Source: Lycorma delicatula (Eukaryota > Arthropoda > Insecta > Hemiptera > Fulgoridae). From it: a DNA stretch of 64,000 nt. Location of the stretch: assembly GCF_047948215.1 (NCBI RefSeq), contig NC_134460.1, positions 15,683,501 through 15,747,500 of the forward strand, given 5' to 3'. Position numbers and translations under genes: made by a program. Shown here piece by piece: positions 32,840 through 43,043 of the stretch (position 1 is its first letter; the number at the start of each line of letters is the position of its first letter). A model generated the notes under the pieces. That model was not told where the DNA came from, ran no database searches, and was given only the letters and a program-made list of their open reading frames with translations.

Positions 32840-34150
32840 CATAATGCTTAGTGCATTGTTAGAGAGAAGTTGGTCTTATTACAAGGCGACAAGTTTTTAT
32901 TCTCAAGTCGTATTTTAACACGCCAATCGGTGGTTGCAGTACGAGAATCTTTTTGCCGTAAGTACCGTGATAAACCGGCATCTAATAAGATATCGGTTTT
33001 AAGGTTAGCGGCTAAATTTAGAGAGACGGGTTCTGTTAATAACGAGGAACACAAAAGATCGATGACAGTGTTGATTACGGACACAGTCGCTGAGATGCTG
33101 AAATAATTAAAGTCTGATCTTTTTGTTTCTGATTTAAACACCTCTAAGGCAACCAGTCCGCAATTAAGCGTCGCCTCAGGGTGTCGTGGCAGCAGCCTGC
33201 CCTCCATATCTAGCCCTCTGAGGCATCCCACCAGAGTCTCTCTAGCGATATCAGGACACGCCGACTTCCTCTTCTGGACAGCCAGCCCACCCTCAGCTGG
33301 AGAGCTGCCCTTCCCGTCCCTAACCTACGAAACACCAGGTGTGCGTTTCACACATCTCATGTTTACCCCACGCGCCCGTCCTCTCACATCGTGAGGATTA
33401 ACTACCTGGCCGAAAAAAATCAATTAGACGTTTGTCAGCTAAAATTAATTTACCAAAACTAACTGATCATCGGACGACAAAAAGAATTAAATTTACGATC
33501 ACATCGAAATCAAACGGTTTATCGACTTCTTGATTAAGACAAAACAAAACGACTAGAGTATTGTCATCGGTATCGTCGATTTGTGCGTGAGGGTATTCAT
33601 ATTATGTACTCGATTTTTTACACCGACGGGACGTGGTTTCATCTGGGTGGCTATGTAAACAGCCACAACAGTAGGATTTGGAGTGCTGAAAATCCCCACG
33701 TGCATTGCACCCGCATAAGATGAGCGTGTGGTGTTCCATATCACGAAAAAATTATTGCGTCTCTTTTCTTCGAGTACACCACTATTGTGGAACGATATCA
33801 GAATATTCTATTACAATTCGTAGCCGTCTTGGAAGCGGAAGATCGATACTGTGGGTTCCAAAATGACGGGACAAATCCACACTACCCACACTCAACTTCT
33901 GATTTCGTTAAGGAATTCTTTGGTGATAGGGTTGTTGATCGTGGTTTATGGCCACCAAGATCTCCAGATTTAACAGCGCTAGATTTTTTTTTTGGGGGGG
34001 TTACCTCAAAGAAAAAGCTTGCAGCAACAAACCACGAAGACTTGAACAATTGAAGGTCGATATCGAAGAAGATGATTCAAATATTCACCCGCAAACTCTG
34101 AAAACAGTTGAAACAAATAGTGAAAAGGATGGAAATGTACACTCGTGAAA
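32840..34150 (+). pseudogene. Mariner-like transposase 3, decayed and interrupted
   Basis: The N-terminal helix-turn-helix region reads VVAVRESFCRKYRDKPASNK and VLRLAAKFRETGSVNNEE, VLITDTVAEMLK (32870-33106). After the insert, RRLSAKINLPKLTDHRTTKR continues. The core is scattered over frames: WLCKQPQQ-like SGYVNSQN remnant, then FQNDGTNPHYPHS (second Asp), EFFGDRVVDRGLWPPRSPDL and TALDFFF (third Asp) at 33787-34000, then KPRRLEQLKVDIEEDDSNIH. The first Asp region is degenerate. Clearly non-functional. Confidence 0.75.
33117..33420 (+). mobile_element. GC-rich insert in mariner 3, probable retroelement 3' end
   Basis: The insert is far more GC-rich than its host element and ends in GAAAAAAA (33412-33419), the orientation expected for a LINE 3' end on the plus strand. 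It has no recognisable coding sequence; a minus-strand frame through it (MGCLRGLDMEGRLLPRHPEA) is unassigned. Mariner coding sequence resumes immediately after it. Confidence 0.45.
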
Positions 34151-34270
34151 ATGGCAGCATCTAGAATTTAAGGTATTGGAAAGTTTGGAAATAAAGTATT
34201 TAATTTTAAAATGTCTTTTATTTAAATATATCTGACATAGACGGGTTGCGTTTTCTGTGGGATACATGTA

Positions 34271-35783
34271 TGTTTTTTTTTTTTTTTTTTTTTTTTGTCT
34301 TCAGTCATTTGACTGGTTTGATGCAGCTCTCCAAGATTCCCTATCTAGTGCTAGTCGTTTCATTTCAGTATACCCTCTACATCCTACATCCCTAACAATT
34401 TGTTTTACATATTCCAAACGTGGCCTGCCTACACAATTCCTCCCTTCTACCTGTCCTTCCAATATTAAAGCGACTATTCCAGGATGCCTTAGTATGTGGC
34501 CTATAAGTCTGTCTCTTCTTTTAACTATATTTTTCAAAATGCTTCTTTCTTCATCTATTTGCCGCAATACCTCCTCATTTGTCACTTTATCCACCCATCT
34601 GATTTTTAACATTCTCCTATAGCACCGCATTTCAAAAGCTTCTAACCTTTTCTTCTCAGATACTCCGATTGTCCAAGTTTCACTTCCATATAAAGCGACA
34701 CTCCAAACATACACTTTCAAAAATCTTTTCCTGACATTTAAATTAATTTTTGATGTAAACAACTTATATTTCTTACTGAAGGCTCGTTTAGCTTGTGCTA
34801 TTCGGCATTTTATATCGCTCCTGCTTCGCCCATTTTAGTAATTCTACTTCTTTAGTAATTCTTACTTGGGAAGTAAAATTCTTCTACCTCCATAATCTTT
34901 TCTCCTCCTATTTTCACATTCAGCGGTCCATCTTTGTTATTTCTACTACATTTCATTACTTTTGTTTTGTTCTTGTTTATTTTCATGCGATAGTTCTTGC
35001 GTAGGACTTCATCTATGCCGTTCATTGTTTCTTCTAAATCCTTTTTATTCTCGGCTAGAATTACTATATCATCAGCAAATCGTAGCATCTTTATCTTTTC
35101 ACCTTGTACTGTTACTCCGAATCTAAATTGTTCTTTAACATCATTAACCGCTAGTTCCATGTAAAGATTAAAAAGTAACGGAGATAGAGAACATCCTTGT
35201 CGGACTCCCTTTCTTATTATGGCTTCTTTCTTATGTTCTTCAATTGCTACTGTTGCTGTTTGGTTCCTATACATGTTAGCAATTGTTCTTCTATCTCTGT
35301 ATTTGAACCCTAATTTTTTTAAAATGCTGAACATTTTATTCCAGTCTACGTTATCGAATGCCTTTTCTAGGTCTATAAACGCCAAGTATGTGGGTTTGTT
35401 TTTCTTTAATCTTCCTTCTACTATTAATCTGAGCCCTAAAATTGCTTCCCTTGTCCCTATACTTTTCCTGAAACCAAATTGGTCTTCTCCTAACACTTCC
35501 TCCACTCTCCTCTCAATTCTTCTGTATAGAATTCTAGTTAAGATTTTTGATGCATGACTAGTTAAACTAATTGTTCTGTATTCTTCACATTTATCTGCCC
35601 CTGATTTCTTTGGTATCATTACTATAACACTTTTTTGAAGTCTGACGGAAATTCCCCTTTTTCATAAATATTACACACCAGTTTGTATAATCTATCAATC
35701 GCCTCCTCCCCTGCACTGCGCAGTAATTCTACAGGTATTCCGTCTAATTCTAGGAGCCTTTCTGCCATTAAATCTTTTAATGC
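34271..35783 (-). mobile_element. RTE-like LINE family 1, copy 5
   Basis: A minus-strand copy with a T-run (3' tail) at 34274-34296, 5'-truncated near RKAPGIDGI-equivalent sequence (reads MAERLLELDGIPVELLR). I see no convincing target duplication; its tail abuts mariner 3. Confidence 0.85.
34301..35780 (-). pseudogene. Reverse transcriptase, LINE family 1 copy 5
   Basis: Three frames together cover most of the RT. One (from 35780) has GIPVELLRSAGEEAIDRLYK. The next (35619-34852) has MIPKKSGADKCEEYRTISLT, AFIDLEKAFDNVDWNKMFSI, GVRQGCSLSPLLFN and RFADDIVILAENKKDLEETM. The last (34762-34301) has NVRKRFLKVYVWSVALYGSE to the natural end SNQSND. Breaks are a lost base near 35630 and a local rearrangement at about 34835-34870, where GTAATTCTACTTC-type sequence is duplicated. 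The catalytic residues are all readable. Confidence 0.85.
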
Positions 35784-35845
35784 TGTATATATATACAATT
35801 TTTTTTTTATGAATGAGCGGGCATCAACAGCTACGGTCATTAGCC

Positions 35846-35948
35846 CGGTGGAAATTGGTAGCGTATGAAAAGACGCCATGCCTTAACGGGATTCAAACCC
35901 GGGACCTCCGTATGAAATGCCGAGATGTTACCTTCTCGGCTACCGAGG
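35846..35948 (-). repeat. SINE family B, tRNA-like head
   Basis: On the minus strand it reads GGTAGCCGAGAAGGTAACAT (A-box side), then GGTCCCGGGTTTGAATCCCG (B box) and CATGGCGTCTTTTCATACGC. The body after this is missing. The head looks tRNA-like but carries no credible cloverleaf acceptor. Confidence 0.7.
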
Positions 35949-36270
35949 TGAATTAGTAAAAATAATTTTAAAATATTTTCTGATAATATTTCTAATGTTA
36001 CATTTCATATTTACGGTTCAAACTAAGTGAAATAAACAACAACATACGTCTTCGTACTGAGGAAAATATCTTTTCTCAATATCATTAATTGAATTTGAAA
36101 ATCATCGAATTCGAACCGTATTTTTTGTCGTGTGGTTAGTAAAGTTTATTTACCGTGAACATTATGAAAGTGTAAACCGGTAAATTTATCCCTTCACCGG
36201 TCGAGTAAAAACTTTTTCATCGAGAAATTAAAATCTCAACTAGGGTCAATGGTTGTCGTTGAATAAACAT
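35949..36270. other. Intergenic sequence
   Basis: AT-rich, no gene recognised. Confidence 0.5.
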
Positions 36271-36274
36271 TTGG

Positions 36275-36375
36275 CAGCGCCATCGGTCCTGTCGATGGAA
36301 GCGCAGATCGCTTGAGGCTAGATATTGTCGTGAAAAACGATTTTCGACTCTCTATTCTTGATGTGACCGTAAAAG
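36275..36375 (+). pseudogene. R2/RLE-clade fragment, second copy
   Basis: The DNA from GGCAGCGCCATCGGTCCTG through GCTTGAGGCTAGATATTGTC to TTTTCGACTCTC is collinear with 28975-29065 of the R2-like fossil. In translation it gives LRLDIVVKNDFRLSILDVTV, a (R)PD-I-V ... DVTV pattern expected just before or within the restriction-like endonuclease. The two copies have diverged by many substitutions, so the family is old. Confidence 0.5.
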
Positions 36376-37075
36376 AAAATAACTATAATAAGCTATATAC
36401 TACAATAATATACGCTTCTCATGAGTTATACGCTATAATAAGTAAATACAATAAAGTCTACCTGCTAACCTCGTAAATCCTGAAAAGTATACTATTCTTT
36501 TACGATTACAGTTGAACACTACGTGAGAGAGAAAACCTTGTTTCCTCATAGACGTTACCTGTAGTCATAACAACCCGCAGTTTCCACTCGATCGACTAAG
36601 CATTGCCAAATAGTAACTCGCGCGGAATCATTACTTATCACACAATCTGTTAGCCCAATCGCTTGAAAATTTTTTCCTACTACGTTTCAGGTAAGGCCAA
36701 TCGATCCCTTCCGATTCTACTTTTGTGCCTGCTTCTGTATTTTTCAACTTTGAAATAGTATAAAGAACCAGACACTCTTCTTGTACCTAAGCGTCAAAAC
36801 CTATTGACAGTGATATTTTATGAAAATATCCTCAATATCTGCAAATTTTAATACGATTTATTATATTAATCGAATATGTAAATAAAATTTATGTAAATTC
36901 AATAATGATTTTAATAAAAATTATAATTTAATAATACGGGGAAAACACCGCGTGATTCATTAATAAGCTATGTTCTTTTTAATATTATTACAGAGTTATT
37001 TTCTTAATTGCTATTGTTATAAGACAATTCTCAGTTAATTCATCGTAGGCACAAATTCACAAGTTTGGCTGTCAA
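36376..37075. other. Intergenic sequence
   Basis: No gene recognised; 36540-36790 is less AT-rich and may hold more of the R2-like fossil, but I cannot support motifs. Confidence 0.4.
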
Positions 37076-37079
37076 ACAT

Positions 37080-37780
37080 TTCTTTTTTGCAGGACTGCCC
37101 AAAAAAGAGTGAAATGTATTTAGTGTTTATTTATTCATGTATGTTTGTTCCATCGAAGTGAAACTTGGACAATCGGAGTATCTGAGAAGAAAAGATTAGA
37201 AGCTTTTGAAATGTGGTGCTATAGGAGAATGTTAAAAATCAGACGGGTGGATAAAGTGACAAATGAAGAGGTATTGCGGCAAATAGATGAAGAAAGAAGC
37301 ATTTGGAAAAATATAGTTAAAAGAAGAGACAGACTTATAGGCGACATACTAAGGCATCCTGGAATAGTCGCTTTAATATTGGAAGGACAGGTAGAAGGGA
37401 AAAATTGTGTAGGCAGGCCACGTTTGGAGTATGTAAAACAAATTGTTGGGGATGTAGGATGTAGAGGGTATACTGAAATGAAACGACTAGCACTAGATAG
37501 GGAATCTTGGAGAGCTGTATCAAACCAGTCAAATGACTGAAGACAAAAAAAAAAAAAAGTTCCATCGTAGCAGTTCAACGGCTGAACCGATTTAGATGTA
37601 CCCCGTGTTGGAATCCTTACGTTACTGGGAATGTCATAGGCTACTAACTGAATATATATATATATATATATGTTTGAATAAATTTAAAAAATCTCAACAA
37701 CAAAAATTATACTGTATACAAAACACGCACGTTCTTGATTATCCTATATTAAAGAGCAATGTTGTTTATGCAGTCGTGTT
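37080..37780 (+). repeat. Interspersed repeat X, copy 1 (interrupted by a LINE)
   Basis: Outside the LINE at 37156-37558, the sequence (GGACTGCCCAAAAAAGAG; AGCAGTTCAACGGCTGAACC; CCTTACGTTACTGGG; ATTATCCTATATTAAAGAG) matches, in inverted orientation and the same order, 40640-40905. The AACGGCTGAACCGATTT phrase resembles the 5' region of insect Helitrons (compare AAACGGCTGGACTGATTT at about 45276), so it may be a non-autonomous Helitron. The class is not settled. Confidence 0.6.
37156..37558 (+). mobile_element. RTE-like LINE family 1, copy 6 (3' end)
   Basis: The copy has 9-bp duplications GTTCCATCG at 37147-37155 and 37559-37567. It encodes the last 130 residues of the polyprotein with no stop (SETWTIGVSEKKRLEAFEMW through CVGRPRLEYVKQIVGD to SNQSND), then poly(A). 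It is strongly 5'-truncated, so there is no function. It sits in interspersed repeat X. Confidence 0.9.
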
Positions 37781-38830
37781 ATTTTAATATTTAACTCTTG
37801 TTTTGTAATCGCCCACCAAACATGAACCAAGTACATTAATTTTTTTCTTCATAATTACGCTCGGATATTTATCAGATCCAATAAAAACAATTATGACTCT
37901 TTTCTAAATCGATCAATGTCAAGTATACTTCATCAGACCGTACCACTGAGCTAAAGGAATCTGCTTCATAATAATAAATTACTCTCAAAATACCACCCGC
38001 CTTCGTTAACCCATGAAACAATATTGGCCGATTTCAGTTAAATTTTTATTCCTTTAGGATCTCTAATAAAATTCTTCCAGCCTAATGGAAGCGTTATCAG
38101 CCTAACGGTTCTGATCGATCTTTACGATTTTTTTTTTTTTTACTTATCTCCGGAAGAATAAGATTTTTTTTTTCTGTAGTTCAACTAGTTCCAAGCCTAC
38201 CTGATTATGGAGAATCTCAAACGCTTCCAATATTTTCAAACTATTTTTTCAGGTAATCTGAATTTTGACGGCTCGTTAGTGAAGAATCAGGAAATCTTTC
38301 GTGGAATTCTTCGTTAATATCGTTTGAAAAATATTGAAGCATGAAAATTTGTTCTTATTTTATGAATTCAACGTCATTACTCTCAATATCGATACAAAAA
38401 AATGAACTTAACAATAAATTGAATAGTAATTATATCGTTTTATTACTAGCAAAACCGATAATTTCCCATGCGTTACAGAATATTGTAGAGGTTAAATCTG
38501 GCATGTTAACTTGATACTTTAGTTCATTGTGCTTGTTTTACGTGCACAGTGTTTTTGACCTGTAATTTTGTCCCAAAAATGTTATTATAGGATTATTTGA
38601 ACCTTAGGAAATCTTCTCTTCATATATACTCAAAAACGAAGAGTTTTTACAATACATGTTTATATAACAAATTTATTTTTCTTTAAGTTACTTTTAACTA
38701 TTTTTCATTTCATTTTTTACATAATTTTTAAAGTATTTTAAATAAATATTAAAATTCTTTGTCGTTTCCTGTAATAAGGAAAAATGACAAACCAAAATAA
38801 TAAATCGTATTAATTAGGAAGAAGGAAAGA
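37781..38830. other. Intergenic sequence
   Basis: AT-rich, no gene recognised. A T-run lies at 38129-38140. Confidence 0.5.
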
Positions 38831-38834
38831 CAAA

Positions 38835-39000
38835 ATCTCGGTAAATTACTTGGCTTTCGCAGATTATCTCTTAATCGTAGTTAATGAAGAAGAAGCGATA
38901 AAATAGATAAGAATTATGAAAGACGTTACTGAAAATTTTGGTTTATAAATCTATTTTGAAAAGAAAAAATCTAATACGTGTCTAAGACAAGTTTTAAATC
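38835..39000 (+). pseudogene. LINE family 2 RT fragment (copy C, left part)
   Basis: A frame reads NYLAFADYLLIVVNEEEAIK, then IRIMKDVTENFGL and YFEKKKSNT. It matches the RT catalytic region GFADDFALLANNIQEAKTQI ... ISFEKTEL of the intact family-2 frame at 5.2 kb, with FADD changed to FADY. One stop interrupts it. A possible continuation lies beyond a foreign insert at 41.1-41.6 kb. Confidence 0.6.
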
Positions 39001-39059
39001 TGTTAAAAATTACAAAACACGCTTCCAAAAAAAAAACTAAAAAAGAAAATGGATATAGT

Positions 39060-40625
39060 AGGTAGACTTCGCCATCTAGCGGTCGAAATCGGAAACTTCT
39101 GGGCACGGTTTTCAAAATTCTCATTTTATTTTCAAATGAGCACGGTAGGCGTGCGGGTGATAAACATTGTGTAGTGATAAACCCACGTGTCGAGATCTGA
39201 GAGAGTGAAGACGTTTTGTTCGAGCTCCGTTTTCCTTTCAGTGCTTTTCTTCTCCATTTTTTGTTGATCGTTTAGTTATTAGTTATTTTATTGGTTGTTT
39301 TGTGCAATTTATTTTTCTTTTTTTTATAGTACCGTTTTGTTTAACTTCCATACGGGCTAATCCTGTCATTAATTATCAATTTATTGTTTGTGACTGTTTT
39401 TTTTTAATTTAAACGTTTTCCTTGTATTTTGTTTATTATTTGTTATTAATTTAATTATTTTCTGTGTTTTATTTAATATTTGTGATTATTCCAGTCGATT
39501 TATATTTATATTACTTGTTTATCTTCGATAGCAGTTCCTAAGTCGAACAACTCTATTGATACTGACTTAGAAATATTTTTTCTTATTTATTTTTTCGGTC
39601 AGCTGGCTGATAGGGGAAATTTTCGTAATAAATTCCCTCAGGCAGTGTTAGTTGTTTGTAATTATGACTGAACGTGATCGAACTGGGTGTATGCCCCTTC
39701 TTACAAAAGAGGAATACTCTTCTGAAAAGGCGGCGGTCTAGTAGAAGGCCAGGTGTTGGTGTTGCCCGTGAGGTCCTTTCGGGAGACAGCGGCACTGATA
39801 GTGCGAGCTGCGACCGTGAATCATATTACCGGTCGGTAGCTCGGCAATTAGAGGCTGCCAGACGGAAGTCTGTACAGGTGGACGTATCCGAGCGTCGTCA
39901 GCAGCTGGTTGAGGCTCTGTATATGGAGTTGAGTTGTATGATATATGGAGTTGATCTGATTTTAGTGGAAGTGTCATTGAGCATCCTCCACCCACGACTT
40001 CTTTTGTTGAAAGAGTTGGAGGCCCATCAGCGAGAAAACCATAAAACGTAGGTTGAGGTTCAGACGATGGTGAAGCAGAAGAAGACTCGTGCGGCTGGGA
40101 AGTCTGGTCAGGATGTTGGTGAGTCGGGTCTGACGGGGGAGCCGGGTACGTTGGCGAAGAGGAAGGAATGTTTTTCTTAGAATCTTCGTGGTCTTCTTCA
40201 ACGTGTCTGTGACCTGAGTGAGTTAGTGCGTACTCATATTAACACGAAGAAGGAAATCAAAGACTGTTCCTTCGAAATGGATGGTCTTGTGTTAATGGTT
40301 AAAAGGTTTTGAAACGTCCTAGAGGAACTACAGCTCCGTCAAGAACGGGTGTGTCGCTTAAGTGTCCCACCCTCGATGATTGGGAGGGGATTCCCGCCTG
40401 GCTTCGGGGATTCCTCCGAGTGTTCCTCACTAGAGGCAAGGCGTAAAGACCGGAGACCCGGTGGGAGGACCCCCTTGGGATCCGCTCATTGGAGGCATGG
40501 CATATTACCAAATGACCGTGTCCCGGCTGTCTGAGGGGTACATTAGTTCTCGACGAGACAGTTTGAGGCGAAGACACCCCCTGGAGCTGTGCTAAGTGTT
40601 AGTTGTCCGGCTCCGGGAAGGGGTT
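39060..40625 (+). mobile_element. R1-clade-like element, 5' leader and ORF1 remnant
   Basis: A composition change at about 39060 begins a leader-like region, followed by an ATG at 39664 and a GC-rich gag-like coding stretch to about 40600. It separates two family-2 LINE fragments, so it probably inserted into that element. The exact edges and tail are unclear, and no RT is present. Confidence 0.45.
39664..40345 (+). pseudogene. R1-clade-like ORF1 (gag-like) remnant
   Basis: The start codon gives MTERDRTGCMPLLTKEEYSS, then a shift into RRRSSRRPGVGVAREVLSGD, SVARQLEAARRKSVQVDVSE, RRQQLVEALYMEL. Further on, across stops, come RAAGKSGQDVGESGLTGEPG and LRGLLQRVCDLSELVRTHIN, TKKEIKDCSFEMDGLV. The INxKKEIK-type heptad segment after a Ser/Arg-rich, low-complexity N-terminus is typical of ORF1 proteins of insect R1-clade elements. 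These proteins bind the element RNA and guide particles; this one is broken by several frameshifts. No CCHC knuckles are found downstream. Confidence 0.45.
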
Positions 40626-40639
40626 AAGAAATGATGCAC

Positions 40640-40905
40640 TCATAAAAAAAAACCTTGCCTTTTAATATAGGATAACTAAACATAGGATAATTGAAGAGCA
40701 CGCGGGTGACAATTTTGTGTATAATATTTGTACAAAGTATAATTTTTTTAAATTTATTTAAATATTTATATATCCTATAACAATCGTAACGTAAGAATTC
40801 TAACTCGGGGTCATACATCTGAATCGTTTCAACCGTTGAGCTGCTACATACATACATACACCCTATATATATTCCATTCCATTTTGGGCAGTCATGTAAA
40901 AAAGA
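40640..40905 (-). repeat. Interspersed repeat X, copy 2 (inverted)
   Basis: The reverse complement matches copy 1 at 37.08-37.78 kb block by block: GACTGCCCAAAATGGAATGG; AGCTCAACGGTTGAAACGAT; GAATTCTTACGTTACGATTG; AATTATCCTATGTTTAGTTATCC. It lacks the LINE insertion. Confidence 0.65.
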
Positions 40906-41109
40906 ATCCTCCCAAAAACTGAATAAACTTTATTAAGAAAGTTTGACGATTTAACCATTTGGGCAAATTACCAAATGGAAAATATAAAAGGACGTATTTA
41001 ATGGGTGCTAATAAAATGAAAAAATTCTTATAGACTGACGCATAATATTTACAATAAAAAAATACCTGCTCCATAAATACTAAAATCAGACACTGTAATA
41101 AAAACAAAA

Positions 41110-41620
41110 AGTTTACAAACATCAGAACGTTTAATTCTAAACGTCATAGTTGAAATAGAAAAAATTATTTAAAAAGAAAGAAAAATACTTCCCAGATTTC
41201 AAAAATAATATCAGAATTTTAAAACGGTAATAATGAAAATTAAAAAAAAAAATATATGAATACTTATCCCAGGCAGTCAGGAAAAGGATACTTTGTTTCT
41301 TTTCACGTATCAGTAATAGAATACTGAAAAAATTAACAGATTTCTGCTGGAAGCAAAAAACAAAAATAATTTTTTAAAAAGAATTTAAGAGGGATCTGCA
41401 AGAGAAAAAGATAGTATAAACGATATTTTAAACAGGTATCTCTTTAGAAAGTTTGTAATCATGAGTTTCAAGAAATAAAAAAAGAAAATATTGTGGTAAG
41501 AATAAAACAAAGGAAATAGAATGAGTCAAATTATGATCCAGAACGTGAAAATACGCTTTAATTATCTTAACTCGGTCTATAGATGGCCTAAAGAAAAAAG
41601 ATATAAAAAAGAGGATGGAT
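41110..41620 (+). pseudogene. Possible LINE family 2 C-terminal remnant (copy C, right part)
   Basis: Between stops the plus strand gives QAVRKRILCFFSRI-like and RDLQEKKIV-like strings, reminiscent of MRKKRISFFGHLIR and IREDMKELGI in the open family-2 frame, in the correct order and orientation relative to the 38.8-kb fragment. Similarity is weak. Confidence 0.25.
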
Positions 41621-41640
41621 GATTTCAAGAATATTTTCAA

Positions 41641-42770
41641 GTCACAAAATTAATCGTATTTGATTTATTGTTAAATATTATTTTTATTTCGCCTAATATT
41701 ATTACATAAGTGGAGTATTTTAAATATAATTTTTGATCTGATCCGTTTTAACTTTCGTATCATTAATATTTTCAGAGATGTAATCGCATCGGTTTAGAAA
41801 ATTATTATTCTATAGTTTGACGTAAGTACGAGTACATATTTATATCGGTTTTTGTTACGATTACAAGAAATTAAATTCATTTTAAGATCGCTACACGAGA
41901 TCGTTTAAAGGGGTAATTTAGCAGAAACGATAAAATACTATTTATACTCGATTATAACTTCGAAGAGATTGTCGGTAGTTGACCGGTGGAGAAGACCATT
42001 TCTGTGAATGCCTGTATCTCCCTCATCCTTGAGTCGTGTAAAATGCCAATATCTATAGAATTAAATTGATGTTTAATCTACCTTCTCTTCTTATATACAA
42101 TGAATCTCTTATCACTCTATCTCTTTTTAAAGAAGTTGTATTACCGTAATTATTATTTATAGATAGCCCTATATAAGTTACTTTACCTAAACAAATTCAT
42201 ATTGATTATTTTTTAGAATGATTATTAGATTTAAGAAAAAATCTAACTTTCTGAAACTATCCGATATCCGTTTTTATATATTCAGTTTCGCTTCTTTTTT
42301 TTTTTTAAAGAATTGATTCACATAATATGTCTATTTTATATTAAAAAGGGAAGTACAGTAAATCAGTCAAAAAATAGGGTATGGAGTTTATTCATTTCTT
42401 AAGGTTTCATGACCCATGGACCCCCCCAAAAAGTGGGGGGGGTCCTCTTACGTGTTGCGTGTGTGGCGTACTTTATATTAAGTACTGTACATGCGTGCAC
42501 GCTTATATTTCCATTTTAAAAAAATTTGTCCTAAAATTTCTCCTCCTTCCACAAAAAATCGAAAAAATGTATTTTTTTATTTACCGAGTATATTATCACA
42601 GTTTTTTTTTATCATTATTGGGGGTGGGATGCCGATCAAAGTTAAAAAGAAAAAGATATCGATTTTTAAAACTTTTTTTGTTTATTTTTAGGGAGCATTA
42701 ATTATAATGATAATCTTATAACAAAATTTCATTATGAATTAATTACCTCGCCCAAAAAAAAAACTTAGGT
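41641..42770. other. Intergenic sequence
   Basis: No gene. At about 42416-42440 a small C-run/G-run hairpin (GGACCCCCCC ... GGGGGGGGTCC) occurs. Confidence 0.5.
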
Positions 42771-43043
42771 AACTTTTTAATGTATAATTTTTTCCTCATT
42801 ATACGAGGAAAGTTAAGGAAAATTTTGGGGTAAATAAATTAAAATCTAATAATGTGTTAAACAAAGATGGTACACCAATATATAATACGAAAGGTAAAGT
42901 CGATAGCAACTTTTTAATGTATAATTTTTTCCTCATTATACGAGGAAAGTTAAGGAAAATTTTGGGGTACATAAATTAAAATCTAATAATGTGTTAAACA
43001 AAGATGGTACACCAATATATAATACGAAAGGTAAAGTCGATAG
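42771..43043 (+). repeat. 137-bp tandem duplication across a LINE insertion junction
   Basis: Unit 1 (42771-42907) and unit 2 (42908-43043) are nearly identical, each starting AACTTTTTAATGTATAATTT and ending GTAAAGTCGATAG. Each contains host flank, the target duplication TATACGAGGA and the first part of the LINE (NNVLNKDGTPIYNTKGKVD), so duplication happened after or during the LINE insertion. Confidence 0.9.

Larger units (their letters stand above)
32681..34270 (+). mobile_element. Tc1/mariner-superfamily transposon 3
   Basis: Left end TACAGGTGGTCCCATTTGAA followed by ACGCAAC, and right end GTTGCGTTTTCTGTGGGATACATGTA (pieces at 34235-34270), form imperfect inverted repeats beginning with TA, the mariner target. 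A GC-rich foreign piece at about 33117-33420 interrupts the transposase. The 3' tail of LINE family 1 copy 5 abuts the right end. Confidence 0.75.

Noticed and set aside
34271..35783. Target duplication for LINE copy 5
   Set aside because: Candidate TGTAT at both sides is too short and lies in TA-rich sequence.
42381..42701. 106-codon frame near 42.4 kb
   Set aside because: Dominated by Phe/Lys/Leu from A/T runs and overlapping another equally poor frame.
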